From Paramecium sonneborni (lineage: Eukaryota > Ciliophora > Oligohymenophorea > Peniculida > Parameciidae): a stretch of 64,000 bases of DNA. A program made the translations under genes and the position numbers. This document shows positions 38,225 to 51,054 of this stretch, piece after piece. Below the pieces are notes generated by a model. It searched no databases and had not been told where the DNA came from. It saw nothing but the letters and a program-made list of their open reading frames with translations. Within the stretch, counting starts at the first letter, position 1. The number at the start of each line of letters is the position of its first letter. The DNA lies in assembly GCA_905182985.1 (NCBI GenBank), contig CAJJDN010000037.1, positions 516,929-580,928 of the forward strand, given 5' to 3'.

Positions 38225-39877
38225 ATGAGTGAAAGTACTTTATTCAAAGTATCTGTGATGTAATTGAAAAGAGCTCCATTATTAACAATGCATGTTTAAT
38301 TTATTGATCCATCTTCAGATCATTTTGTATAATTAAATTCAGATGAGACTTTATATGGGTTCAGACTTTCTTATTAAGGGAAAAGTCTTGAGATTTTTAC
38401 ATCTGATAAAAATAATTATGAGATATGGAAATCTCATTTTCGATTGAATTGTATTCTGAACAATTTTCATGATGCATTTTCAGTATAAAAAATGATTGGA
38501 AAGGGTAGTTTTGCAAAAGTGTATTCAGCGACAAAAAAAGAAAATAATAATTAATATGCGATAAAGGCCTTTAGCAAAAGTTACATGTCACAGTAATCAA
38601 AAGGAATAGAAAGTCTATTAAATGAGATAAAAGTAATGAGAAGATTAAATCATCCAAATATAGTAAAATTACATGAAGTTCATGAAACAACTAATTCAAT
38701 TTACTTTATTTTAGATATGATTTAAGGAGGAGAACTATTATAAAGAGTACGTGAAACAGGTATTTATATATATATAAATATTTTGATCAGGTTTCTTACC
38801 AGCTGAAACAATGTAAAAGTTGGCTTTTAATTTAATAAGTGCACTTAGACATATGCATTAAAATAATATGATACATAGAGATCTGAAACCTGAAAATTTA
38901 TTATTGAAATCAACAGATAATAATTATGAAATAGTATTAGCTGATTTTGGTTTGGCTACTAGTTTAAATGAAGAACCATTATTTAAAAGATGTGGTACAC
39001 CTGGTTTTGTTGCACCTGAAATACTTGAATATGTTGATGGATTAGAATTCTATTGTGATAAATGTGATGTTTTTAGTGCAGGAGTAATCTTATATCTTTT
39101 AATTGTATTATTATTAATCTAATATTAATAGACAGGTAATCCTCCTTTTGCAGGAATTGATTAAAAATCTATTCTTAAAAGTAATAAGTAATGTGAAGTA
39201 GATTTCAAAGATTAATAATTTAGAGCTGCTCCTATTTAAATGCAAAATCTTATTGAATCTATGTTAGTTAAGAAACCTTCTCTTAGAATTAATTCAGAAG
39301 ATGTAAATTATAATAATATATTATAAGTGTTTAAAACATCCTTATTTTAAAGAATTAGCTAAAGAATATAGTAGATACATTGAAAAATATTAAAATAACC
39401 TTTAAGGATATTCTGAATTTAAAAATGCTGTTAAAATAGGAACTTAAGAAATTGAATAAAGATCTCCATTAAATTTTAATTCTTCTGAATCAATCTCATC
39501 TAATATCTCTATATAAAGATAGGATTAAAGGAAATCTTCTATTGTTGTTGGAGCTTCCAAATTTTGTTAATACAGTGCTAAATTATCAAAATAAAATTCA
39601 AGAGAGATTACTGGTAAAATCACTTTTTATTATTCTAGATATACCATTGAAATAAGAACCTAAAAAATAAAAAGATTTGCATAGACTTGCCCTTACTAAT
39701 AGTTAAATGAAACATATGGCAATTAATAAATAAGACAGTTATGATGATCCAACTGCTGAAAATTGTAATATTGGGGCTATGGTAAGATAATACAATTCTA
39801 CAAGATAAATAAGAATTCCTGATAGTACATTAAAAATTAAAGAATGCAATACCCCTACATTATTGTAAAAACAATGA
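38225..39877 (+). CDS. CAMK-type protein kinase with N-terminal PH-like domain
   Basis: Five exons with introns 38760-38790, 39105-39131, 39303-39327 and 39614-39638 give 514 residues. Residues 1-85 resemble a PH domain (YGFRLSYQGKSLEIFTSD, then NYEIWKSHFRLN). The kinase domain follows: KMIGKGSFAKVYSA, YAIKAFSK with the catalytic Lys, [19 protein letters not shown] and CGTPGFVAPEIL. The DxWSxG region is DVFSAGVILYLL. The Ser/Gln-rich C-terminus has no clear calmodulin site. This PH-CAMK arrangement suggests membrane-lipid recruitment. Confidence 0.9.
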
Positions 39878-41070
39878 ACCTTTTTATCTATTTATTTATA
39901 AATTAATCTATAAAATATAATTTATATTGTTAGTAGAAAGTTATATCTATACTTCATATATTCATAATTTAATTCTCACTTTTTTATATATTTTAAATTA
40001 TGATTATTACAATTTTTATTAATCTAATCAAATATCAAACTCTCATTAATTGATACATAATTATCTTATGCTATTATAAGATATAATATACAAAAATTAA
40101 CTTATAAAGATGTATAATAAATACTAAATTAAGTAAAAAATAAAATATCAAAATCAATATATAAGATTCAATTTATATCAAGTATGGAATATTTTAGATA
40201 ATTCAATAGTTATTGCCTAATAAACATATTCTGAAACTCTTTTTCATGACTATCATAATAATTTTACTCATATTTTCATACTAATTTTTCACTTTTCTTA
40301 TGATTAAATAGTATATCTTTCATATACTTATTTACAATTTCAGAAAAATAAAAATAATTCCATTCTCTTGATGCATGTTAAACATCTACAATATAATCTG
40401 TACATAATTTTATCAATAATGGTAAAATACTTACCAAATCTTTATAAATAAGATTTTTGAAAGTGGTTCTGAAGAATAATATTTTGTCTTAAGTAACTCT
40501 TACAATAAATTTAATGAAAAAGGATGTTTTCTACAATTATCAATATGTAGTATTTGTCTTATAATTACCATTAATTATTTCGAATTCTTAAAACTTATAT
40601 TTTATTTTCTTTGCATTATTTTTTATTTATTACATCTGATTTTTGATATAATTTCAGAATTATTCTGTTGCATTTCAGGTAATTTTTTGTCTTAGAAATT
40701 TAAAATGATTAAGTGAAGCATCTTATTTCTCATTAGTTTTATCTCATTTTCTATATATTTATAATGTAAATAAACTAGAAATATCAAATATTATTATTAT
40801 ATATAAGTTCAATAGTAAAACTTTTTAATCATTTTCTTGTTAAAGTAGGAAACTAAATAGAAATTTAGGGAATAGCTGGTTTTATTTATGGGGCATCAGA
40901 TAATTTATATTATTGTTTTATTGAAATTTTTTGTGAAAGTTTCAGCTTTCTGACTTCTTAAATTTGTTTTGTATTTTTTAATGGAATAATTATTTCCTTA
41001 TTTTTGACATCCTATCTTTTTTTTGGTTGAAATTTATTTTATGTTTTATCAATTCTCATGAAATTCATCT
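39878..41070. other. AT-rich region with one interrupted frame
   Basis: About 1.2 kb. On the minus strand, 40168-40590 is readable apart from a single TGA (HASREWNYFYFSEIVNKYM; YDSHEKEFQNMFIRQ). It could be a degraded helical-repeat gene, but there is no start and no known motif. Nothing else seen. Confidence 0.3.
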
Positions 41071-41375
41071 TCATATTGTTTATTATTATACTTATAGTTT
41101 TTTATTTGTTTTTTTACTTTTTTACTCATATTATTACTCTTGGAAATCTTCTTCATCATCATCTTCATCTTCTTCTTCTTCACTTTAATAGTTCACATAA
41201 ATTAGATAAATATTATACAATCTTGAAGATTATTTTACAAAAATATCATAAACCTTTTTATACTTTGTTCATTAGGATTTTTTATCAAAATTTATGATCC
41301 TATTTTATAGGCTTTCTCAAATTATTTTTCTTAAATAGCTTACAAGAATATAAGGTTATTTTCTTTATTTAACAT
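41071..41375 (-). CDS. ERICH2-like small acidic protein
   Basis: Two exons; a 32-nt intron (41222-41253) restores frame exactly, giving 90 residues. The helical first part (FLQAIQEKQFEKAYKIGSQI, LIKNPNEQS) followed by an acidic run (SEEEEDEDDDEEDF) resembles the C-terminal domain of glutamate-rich protein 2. The tail is Lys/Gln-rich. Function is unknown. The similarity is by eye and needs a profile search. Confidence 0.45.
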
Positions 41376-42498
41376 CAATTTATTAATTAACTAATAATAA
41401 ATATATATATTTATATTTCAATAAAAAATTAGTAAATTAATATACTGTCTCAATATTTATATAAATGAAAAAATTATCCTTGTTACCTTTCTATTACTTT
41501 TATATTTCTATCACTATTATATGTGTAAATTTTAAATGTTTTTATTTCTATGAACAGGATATCAATCTATTTAATTTTGAATCTTTATGCTATTAAAAAT
41601 TTTACAAGGAATTTTCATCTATAAAAGAATAAATAATAGATTCTTTTCTTTAGAAAATCTTTTCCAAGTTTTCTAATATATATTATTCATTAATAATCAA
41701 GATAATTAGATTTAATATAATTTTATTAAATGAGCAAGCAAGTCCTACTTAAATGAGACAGATTAATTAAAATTTCAATGAGCATTATAGATATGATATA
41801 AAATCTCTAGCTTAGATAATTCAAAAATAAAATTTAGGGAGAATTTTAAATTATTTTATCGATATTATGTTATTTTAAACATTTATTGTAAGTATCTGGC
41901 TTTTTTGTTTGAACACACTATAATTATTATAAATTAAGATTAAAGGAAATTAAAGTTTCTTTATATAAGATGCAGTTAATTGAAATAGTTTAAATTAAAT
42001 TTTGGAATTATTTTATTATAATTAAAACTTAATAGGTATCAAAAGAAATTCCTTATTTTAAACATCACTTTCTAATAATAATATTATTTTGGAATATTCA
42101 ATAATTATACAGAAATCAATTTATTTGGATAAAATATTTTTGATGATGGATAAATTACTAGGTTTTCAATTTTTCTTAAATTTTGTAACTGTTATTAAAT
42201 GAATTAAAATTTCTTTTGGATTATTATTGAAAAGTGTTAAAGTTGTAATTCTTTCGAAGAAAATGTTGAATTCACGAAGAATAAGTTTAATTCGAAATTA
42301 TATAGCTTCCAAAATTAGCGAGAAAGAGATAATGAATGCATTAAGACAATTTTCTTGTAAAAATTTAAAAAAATAATAATTCTGTTTTTGAAATGGTAAA
42401 TATTTTATAATAAATAATATAAATAAAATTAATTTATCACAAAAAAGTTGAGTATAATAGAGAAATAACAAAATATATTTTTGAATATATAAAATATT
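41376..42498. other. Gene-poor region with TGA-interrupted frame
   Basis: About 1.1 kb. A plus-strand frame 41752-42403 encodes hydrophobic then basic sequence (KKMLNSRRISLIRNYIASKI) but holds two or more internal TGAs. The final 180 bp look coding by composition. It may be a remnant or an intron-bearing gene I could not resolve. Confidence 0.3.
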
Positions 42499-43350
42499 TC
42501 ATAGATTTGCTGCAATACTTAATTTATTGCAGGTATCTTCTAATAAACTTAAAAGATGTTCTTCTGATTATTCTCTAATTTGTTGAAATAAGATAATTTT
42601 ACCTAGTTTTTTTTTCTTAATCAAGTTCTACTTTGACTCTGTTAACAATATCTTTAAGCATTTCAAATATTGATTATTCACTTTCATCTCTATTTCTCTT
42701 TTCTACATTAATAAGATTACTAAGTTTAACAAGTTCATCAGTAATAGATTTCATAACCTAAAGATGGAATAATTATATACATTTTGATCAGATTCATCTC
42801 TTTCATTAGCTTCATTTCTAATAGCTTCTTAGATTTTAGGTAAATCATTTTATAATCCTTAATGAATTCCTTCTATAGAATCTACTCTTTAAGCAGTTTC
42901 TTTTTAGACTTCAGTTCTTAATAAAGCAGTTTTATCTTCTAGAAGACGAAGAACTTTAGATTCACCTTCTTTTCTGGCTTAAGTTTCATTTTCAATAGCA
43001 TTTTCAAATTTCTTCTCTAAAGCTTAAACTTCTCTATTTTTAGTTTCATTTGCCTATTCTTTAGCTAATTTATCTTCTTCTACTTATTTTTATAATTTTC
43101 CTAACTTTTTGAATTAAGGTTTAATAAATACTTGATCTCTTAGTCCATTAAGTTTAGTGAATATTTATTCTTAAAATTCATTAAAAGTATCTTCAGCTTA
43201 TTGAATTCTTTATTCAGCTTATTCAAGTTTTTAAAATCTCTCATTTTCAACTCCAATTTATATTGTTGACAATTTTTCAGATATTTTTTAAATACGTCCA
43301 CTATTTGGTGAAACTTATTGATCTAAAGGTTTTGTAAATAGTAAATACAT
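42499..43350 (-). CDS. SF-assemblin / beta-giardin family protein
   Basis: Three exons with introns 42758-42780 and 42575-42602 give 266 residues. After a short head (MYLLFTKPLDQQVSPNSGRI) the whole protein is a segmented coiled coil with the family's pattern: LEQAEQRIQQAEDTFNEF, VLRLLEDKTALLRTEVQ, VMKSITDELVKLSNLI and a C-terminal LLSLLEDTCNKLS. Striated-fibre assemblins build 2-nm filaments attached to basal bodies (root fibres). It is followed closely by another coiled-coil gene and CEP78. Confidence 0.9.
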
Positions 43351-43425
43351 AAAGATTTTGAATTATACATTATGAATAAATTTTATTTATGATTAAACTA
43401 AATAAATGTGTAGAAATAAAAATAA

Positions 43426-44354
43426 TCAATCAAACAAAAATTTTTGATTTCTTTTTATTTAAGTTTGACCTATATCGAATTATGAAATATCAGCAAAATT
43501 AGATTTAGAACTATCAGCTAAATCAGTAATTGTATCATCTTTAGTTATTCTACTATTTCGACTTGATATTTAATTTATATTTTTATAAATCTGTTCAACA
43601 TCAATGCCTCTAGATTTAACTGCTTTGACTAATTATATAAGTTTTTTTTCTTTCTCTGCAAGATTTTGTATTTTTTATTACATAATTTTTATTTGATTTT
43701 TTAATTCAATTTTTTAAGATGAATCACATTATGGTTTAGTATTTTTATTTTATTTTTAATAATTTTTGATTTATTCTAATTCTTCTTAATATTATTTGAT
43801 CTTTTGATTAGTTTCACGATCTCTAATTTAAAGTTCTAAATAAAATTATTTATAGATATATATATATACGAAATTGCCACTAATTTTCTTTTGCTGATAA
43901 TTCTAATTAATTAATACGTTTGATTAGAATAGCTTTATCATTTTCATTTTCAATTTATTTTAAAAATTAATGATTATTATTAATTTCTCGAATAATTTGT
44001 ATTAATTAAATGATATAACTTGATACTTCTTATTAATTAATACATGTTCTCAATCCAATTATTAATTTAGATAGTTAATCATTTAATTGTTTAATATTTT
44101 TATTTTTTTCAAGACTATCAATGACTAATCTAATAAGTCTAATAATTTCTTTTTTTGATGCTTCTTCTTTTAAATGTGCTTATTCATAAAGATAACTTTA
44201 AACGGGCATCATTTCACCACTTAACTTCATAGTAGATTGTGTGTTTTATCTACTCTTATATAATTAGAGAGCATACTTTAGTTTGTTTTTTATCAGGTGT
44301 ATTAAAGGTATTATTGGAATGATTATTGTATTTGGAAGCAGATAATGATTTCAT
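43426..44354 (-). CDS. Coiled-coil protein, possibly basal-body associated
   Basis: Three exons with introns 44255-44276 and 43836-43869 (34 nt) give 290 residues. A Ser/Asn-rich head is followed by a helical region (KEIIRLIRLVIDSLEKNKNI), a long coiled coil and a conserved-looking segment (KAVKSRGIDVEQIYKNINQ). The tail is Ser/Asp-rich (ADSSKSNFADISQFDIGQ). I do not recognise the family. Its start is 40 bp from that of CEP78 on the other strand, so the two may share a promoter, hinting at a common cytoskeletal role. Confidence 0.68.
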
Positions 44355-44394
44355 TAACAAAATTTTAATTTTTATATTAATTTTTATTTAACAG
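44355..44394. promoter_or_regulatory. 40-bp divergent spacer, shared promoter
   Basis: Only 40 bp separate the start codons of the coiled-coil gene (minus) and CEP78 (plus). Any promoter must be bidirectional or lie inside a coding region. No specific motif is recognised. Confidence 0.45.
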
Positions 44395-45794
44395 ATGAAA
44401 TAAACATAGAATCCAAATCGTGAATATCTTTCGATTTATAAATAAATATGTTAAGAATAACATGTTCATTTAAGTAAAACAATAAGTATTTAAATAAATA
44501 ATAATTCTATAGCTTAAGGTTTGAAGGATCAATCATTAAGATTGAATGCAGTTTTAATAAGAATAGAAGATATAATACCATTATAATTATTATTAAGTTT
44601 ATGTCATTTTGATTCTATTGTTGTATTTGGTAGATTAAGAAAGAAAATGAACAAAAGTATTATTCATAAATTTACATTAAAATAGATGATATAGTAAGTT
44701 TAGAGGAACTACAATAAATAATAAATGGAATATTAACTGCTATTAATCTAAATTTAACATAGACCTAATTTAATTTAATGCAAATACATATTACTGATTT
44801 AATATTGAGTCCAAAAGATTGTGAATCTATTTCATTTGGATTGAAAAGTACAAAAACATTAAAAGAATTAAAAATAACAAATTGTAGTTTGACAAGTTAA
44901 CATTTATAAATTCTATCTGAACCTATTTAATAATGTGTATCTCTAAATTTATTGGATTTATCAAATAATTTATTAAAAGAAAATGCTGGAATGATAATTG
45001 GTAAAATTATAAGTTCACATGCTGGTAGAAGAGATGAAATGAAATGGGCAGAAGAAATAAGAGGAGATGGTTACATTATTAATCTTATTTATTAGAACCT
45101 CCTTAATAGTTGACTTTATAAGGATTATGTGAAATATTTTTACATCAAAATATGTTTGATGATAGATGTGTTAAAGATTTATGCAATTTTTTGATGTATG
45201 ATTCTTGGACTAAGAATATTGGATTGAGAGAAAATCAAATTGGAGAAGAAGGTGTTAAATTGTTTAGTTAGATTTTGGATACAAATGAATCATTAATCTC
45301 TTTAGATTTAAGAGAAAATCCAGGATTTGTTGAACCGTATTCTAAGGATATATTTGACAAGTTGGTTCGCAATATTTAATTATTTAAAGAACAGAAGAAT
45401 TATTATGAAGATGTAGAAGAAAATCAATAAGATGATTATCCTATCATTTAAGAACAACTTCAAGAAGAGTCTGAAGAATTAGGTTAATTATATATTTTAT
45501 TTAGAATGCTCTAATTGTAAGTAGTTACTAAGGTAAAACAAATAATTGTAAAAGAAACTGCAATAATTGCAATAGAGAACAAAAAATGATTATCAATAAA
45601 TGAATTCAGAAAATTAGAAAGATGAACAAGAATCGTAAGATTTATTGATTTAAATTGAAAATAAAATGAATGAATTGACTACTTTAATGGATATGCTAGA
45701 ATAATATAAATAAAAATAATAAAATTAATAAAGATAGGATTCTGGAAGTAAAGGGAAAAAAAAGAAAAGGAAAATACTAAAAACACCTATATGA
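44395..45794 (+). CDS. CEP78: Centrosomal protein CEP78 homologue
   Basis: Four exons with introns near 44613-44632 (20 nt), about 45073-45098 and 45485-45506 give 443 residues. Leucine-rich repeats (LKELKITNCSLTSQHLQIL; LNLLDLSNNLLKENAGMI) precede the diagnostic segment GRRDEMKWAEEIRGD, matching the RRDE-x2-W-x3-LR signature of CEP78. More LRRs follow (IGLRENQIGEEGVKLF). The C-terminal part is a coiled coil starting ECSNCKQLL and ending in a Lys-rich tail. CEP78 acts at basal bodies/centrioles in ciliogenesis. Confidence 0.85.
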
Positions 45795-45957
45795 TATTTA
45801 TTTTATTCGATTATTGTCAAATTTCATTTTATTGGCTCTTTACTTCAAAAATCATAATAGGTAATAAAACATAATTAAAATATTTTAATTTGTGAGAATA
45901 TTAAATTGATAAATATTTTCATACATAATATTTAAATAATTTAAATATTGATTTAGG

Positions 45958-48900
45958 ATGGCTTCTGAAATCTACGACTAATTAGTAACAGTTTTTACAA
46001 ATTCAGATAATATAATAAGAAACGAGACAGAAAAACAATTAGTGGCAAGTTTAATTGACAACATTTAGAATTTTCAATAGATTGCATAAATTGCTATAAC
46101 ATAAGATAAAAGTAAGATTATATTTTAATAATGAATAGTGTAAGAATAGGCAGCCAGTTTGTTGAACTAAGTTGTTTTAAAGATGATTACAACTAAAAAT
46201 GGTAGTATATTTATTTCTTAATTAATTAAGTTTAATTATCAATCCATCATGCAAATTCTTTGTTAGCAATTCTGATGTCTTAATAAACACACTTGAAATA
46301 TAAATAATCCTTGATAAAGTCAATGAGTTTGATAGTTAAAAAAGATAAAAGTAATAAATAATTTTAAATCTAGGTGTAAAGACTGAAATTGAGAATAAGA
46401 TGAAAGAATTTCTACGTCAAGATTAATAATGGTAATATTAAACAGGAATCTTATTTTTTAAAATTTTATTAGAGTCTTTAGAACTATAAACCTATAGTTC
46501 GGTGGTATAACATGGCTATGAATGGATAAGTGAATTTTTCAATTAGACTGCATATATAATGACTAAATTGACAGAGTAACCAAAGGAATTAGCAGAAGAT
46601 TTCATAATAACAATAAGAACATACACATAAGCAGTTTGTGATTTATGTGAAAAAGTATTTGACAAAAATAACAGTTAAAAAGAACAAACATAACCAATTC
46701 AAAATATCTTGTTTTAATTAAATTCTTTTTCTGGCGTTCTTATGATATTATTATCGTATTCACCTTAAATAGGTAAGTAGATTTAAAATTGCGCTATAAT
46801 AAATACAGGTATTGATCATTTTGACAATCAATTAAATGAGATAAAAGCATAAGTGTTAAAGATTTATTTTTTAAGTCTTTAAGTTTTATTGAATAGTCGG
46901 AATAAGAATGAAGTAAAGAAAGGTGCATTTGGACCTTATTTAACTACAATAACATAATTGTTAATTTATTCTTTATTGTCCTATGTTAATAATGAACCGA
47001 TTCAATAAATATAAAAGTATATATATGATATAATATAATAAAGTAAGCCATTTTTGGGAAACATAATAACATACATAATGAAATTATTGGCAAATTTAGG
47101 ATCTTAGACAGAACAATATCAATTATTTTCTGATTCTAAGATATCGTTAATAACAGATGCAATATATCCATTTTTAATAACATCATAGAAAGAATATTAA
47201 TAAATGAAAGATGAACCAGAAGAATTCGTAAATTTAGCATTGGATTCAGTAGATAAATAGTAATCAGATGTTCCAAAGACAGCAGCAGCATCATTATTAG
47301 AGACTTTATGTGATCATATTGATGGATCAACAACATTTTTAGCAAATTTAGCAGTGATAATATCATAACATTCAATAAATATTTTATCTAATACTCCAAT
47401 GTAATTTAAAGAGTAATAATTAACATTTGTTCAAGCTTTATAAGAGAAGTAGATATACATTTATATAATAGGAAATTATTTAAAGAATATAGTGCAGTTG
47501 ATAGAATTGAGAGTAGTTTGGTTGTATTGACAATTATGAGTTATTTGATATAAAAAAGAATGGATATAGTTTTATTAATGGAACAATTATTGACTGATAA
47601 TTTATAGTTCTTTTAGAATGTTAAAGAATAGATAATAAAATTAAGACTATCTTTATTTTTTGGTTATTATTGTGATAATTTATTTAAGAAGGATACTTAA
47701 TCATAAAATATGAATGCATATTTATAAATAATGATAAGTTTTGTTTAACCTTAAGAGCCAGTAGTACTTTATTAATCAATAGATGCATTGAAAGATATAT
47801 TTGAAGATGATGATTTAAAAATGAAAACTAAAGATTTGGTAGTAATAGTATTTCCATAATTATGTAATGGACTTTAATATAGTACATATGAAAGACATTT
47901 TGAAACAATAACAAATTTATTAAAAAGATATCCTCATTAATTTTTATAAAATGATAATTTATTGATTGGTTTGGTTTAAATTTTAACATAAAGAATAATA
48001 ATTGAATAATAGAAAATAAATTCAGGTGATTAAGAAAGACATATATATTTAAATAGATGTTGGAATGTATTAAGATCATTAGTTGATTAAGATGAGTTTG
48101 GTGAAATATTAGGAAAATTAGAATAGCATTTATCATAATTATATTTAATGCTTGCTAATAATGATAAAATTGATTTTGATGAAGATTTAGTATTATTTAT
48201 ATCTGGATGTATTTCTAAATTATCAGTTGTATCAGAATTATAAATGTAAATATTACCTTATTTTTAAAATATAATTAAAAATTATTAAGGTAGATTATGT
48301 AATCTATTTGAAACATTAAATTAATATATGCATTTTGGTAGAAACTATTTTTTGAATGAAAATTAATAATCTATATATTTTAAATTGGCATTTTAGAATT
48401 TATAAAATGAAGATAGTTATGGTGATATAGAATAAGGAGAAGGAGCATTATTAATTTAATTAGGAATATAAGAATTAGGTGATGATCTTAAAACTAATAT
48501 ACTTTCAGAAATTCTATTTTAAACTATTAAAATTTTATAAAAATAAGATATGAATGAACATTTAAAATCAAGAATAACTGGTATAATATTAAGTTCTTTA
48601 TATGCAATACCTAAAAAAACATATGAAATTTTATCTGAAGTCTTTAATGATGTTTATAATCGTATTTTAGATACTAAATATTCACCAGGATATGATATTA
48701 AATTATTTGTTATAACTATGTCATCATTGATTCTTAAATAACCAAATCTACTTACACCAAATTTAATTAGTATTATTACAAATAATTTGATTGCTTAAGA
48801 AAAATATGAAAAAGATTAAAAATATAAATTAAATCAGTAATCTATATTATTTATATAACATTAGTTATATGGATGATGAATTTGATGATGAAGATGATAG

Positions 48901-49213
48901 TGATTTTAATGATGAGGAAGAAATGACATAAGCTTAATAATAAACTGAATAATTCCTTAGTCCACTTGTTAAAGAGGATGAATTTTCTAAATTCAAATAA
49001 ACTCTTTTAAATGTTAAGAATACGTATATCTATTATATTTATTTTAGTTTTCCTTATGCTATTGATTAACTTAAAAATGGATTAGACTAATTTATCATCA
49101 ATAAAATTAATGAATATTTCTAATTCATTAGAGTAGAAACTTAAGATGGAGAAGAATTAAGATAATTTCGATAGCTTAAAAATTTCAATCGCAAAAAGTA
49201 ATTTAATAATTGA
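45958..49213 (+). CDS. Importin-beta family karyopherin (importin-7/8/9 type)
   Basis: Seven exons (first intron 46112-46138; last near 49025) give 1,033 residues, the usual karyopherin-beta length. The N-terminus (MASEIYDQLVTVFTNSDN; AASLLNQVVLK) is an importin-N domain and the body is HEAT repeats. The segment MKDEPEEFVNLALDSVD resembles the importin-7/8 'DPYEYI' region, and the acidic C-terminal loop (MDDEFDDEDDSDFNDEEE) is typical of importins 7-9. It would carry cargo into the nucleus with Ran. Which subfamily is uncertain. Confidence 0.85.
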
Positions 49214-49425
49214 ATGTTTTGATTTATTATTATAATATATTATATATATATCTTTAATCATCCTATATTAATTATATTCTAAATAGAATAATAATTATAT
49301 TATTATCATCGTTTTTCTATTTTCATTATTTAAAATGATTATATATAAAGACTGTATATAATTATTATATTTAATAAAAAATTAAATTATATTGATCTAA
49401 ATTTTATAAATTTTACATATATTTA

Positions 49426-50997
49426 TCAATATCTTTCTCCTTCATCTTAATAAATGAATAATTATTTATTTGATATTATTGCAAGATGATTTCCATTATT
49501 TGAGAAAAACAATTAATCACCTTAAAATGGAATTGTTTAAAATGGTTTTGATACTCTATTTTCATTTGCCATAAACAGATTTATTGGACCTTTTCCTTAT
49601 TATGACAATGCAAATATTTTTTTTTATATACAAAAATCTGCTATATAATTTTCATTCTCTTCATTCAATTATATCTCACTAATCTAATAATCAGAAATTT
49701 AATTATCATATTCATAAAAATTAAAATAACCATTTCTTTGTACTCCAACTAAATCATTTTCATTATAAAAATTAATTAGCATTGCTTATTTTTAAATTTA
49801 CATTTTTTAAATCCATTTTTCATTATAATATTCAAATATCCTAATTGAATAATCTTAATATCCAACTGCTAAAAGTTAATCATTTAAATTAAAACTTAAA
49901 GTTTTTATTCTTTATCCACAATCTTTCTCTTAATTATCATGTGTCCATTTACCATTTACTAATTTCCAAAAATATAAGCAATCTCCTCCTGCTACTAAAT
50001 AATTTTAAGAATTATTCAAAATTATACAATTAGCAGGTGAATTAAGTTCAATTAATTCTTATTCTAAACTCCATTTATTTTATTCTTTTTATTTCCAAAA
50101 ACGTATTTTTTTATCCTAACATGCTGTAAAGAAATTATCATCTTATGAATTAAAACAAATTTATCTAACATCACCTTCATGAATTTCTATATTTTATATC
50201 AGTATAATTTCTCCATTTTATTTCTAATAAATCTAAACATAACTATTTGTATCTACAATTAAATTACTTGCAATCACAAAAATATTCCCATTATTATTAA
50301 ATTTTAAATCATAAATTATTTATTCATCAAGCTTTTTTTCATAAGTCTTTATAAAATTAACTTATATATTAATAAATGATTATGTTGTTGATAACATTAA
50401 TTATGATAATTATTGTTATTATTAATAAATCTAACTATCTCTTTTATTGATTAATTGTTCAAATTGTTATAATTTTTCAATCTTTTATTTTAATTTCCAT
50501 AAGTCTTCTTCTTTCTAAATAATTGATTCTGTTTTTAATTATAAAGTATCTTAATTTTATATAATTAATTAACTAAGTTAATCACTCATTTTTTTTATTA
50601 AGTCAATATTCATTCCATTATTATTTTACAGAAATAAATCAAAAGTATTGCCTGGTTTTATAATTTAAATTTCTAAAATACTTTATTTTTCTTATTAGAA
50701 TTATTCTTCTATGGAATTTAAATAACCATTAATCTAATCCTTTAATTACCTAAACAAATTATATTATTTATCATAATCTTCTTGAAGGTTTTTTTATTAA
50801 ATTTATATATTTTCTAAAAATTCGACAACCTCATTTTTTTCAAAAACATTATCACAATTAATATTAAAATCACACTTTTGACATAAAAGTCTTGATTAGT
50901 TTTAGTTTAATGAAGATGATAAATTAATAAATTCAGTCTTCTACTTATGATTAACACATTTGATAGAAGCAAAAATTTAACTAATAAAAGTTGACAT
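49426..50997 (-). CDS. Zinc-binding/coiled-coil/WD40 protein
   Basis: Intronless 523-residue frame. The N-terminus (CVNHKQKTEFINL ... LLCQKC) is a B-box-like Cys/His cluster. Residues about 60-200 are coiled coil. The rest is a beta-propeller with WD-type repeats (VRQICFNSQDDNFFTACQDK, IKTLSFNLNDQLLAVGYQDY) and recurring W-K-Q endings. This architecture is a large expanded family in Paramecium. It is probably a protein-interaction scaffold; the specific role is unknown. Confidence 0.82.
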
Positions 50998-51054
50998 TTT
51001 AAAAAATAAATAAATATGTGATTATGAAATATATTTTATATGATATTAAATAAT

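Noticed and set aside
41058..41297. Plus-strand His/Leu-rich ORF
   Set aside because: Opposite strand of the acidic Glu/Asp run in the ERICH2-like gene.
44611..44632. Frameshift in CEP78
   Set aside because: A 20-nt GT-AG intron restores the frame; no lesion needed.
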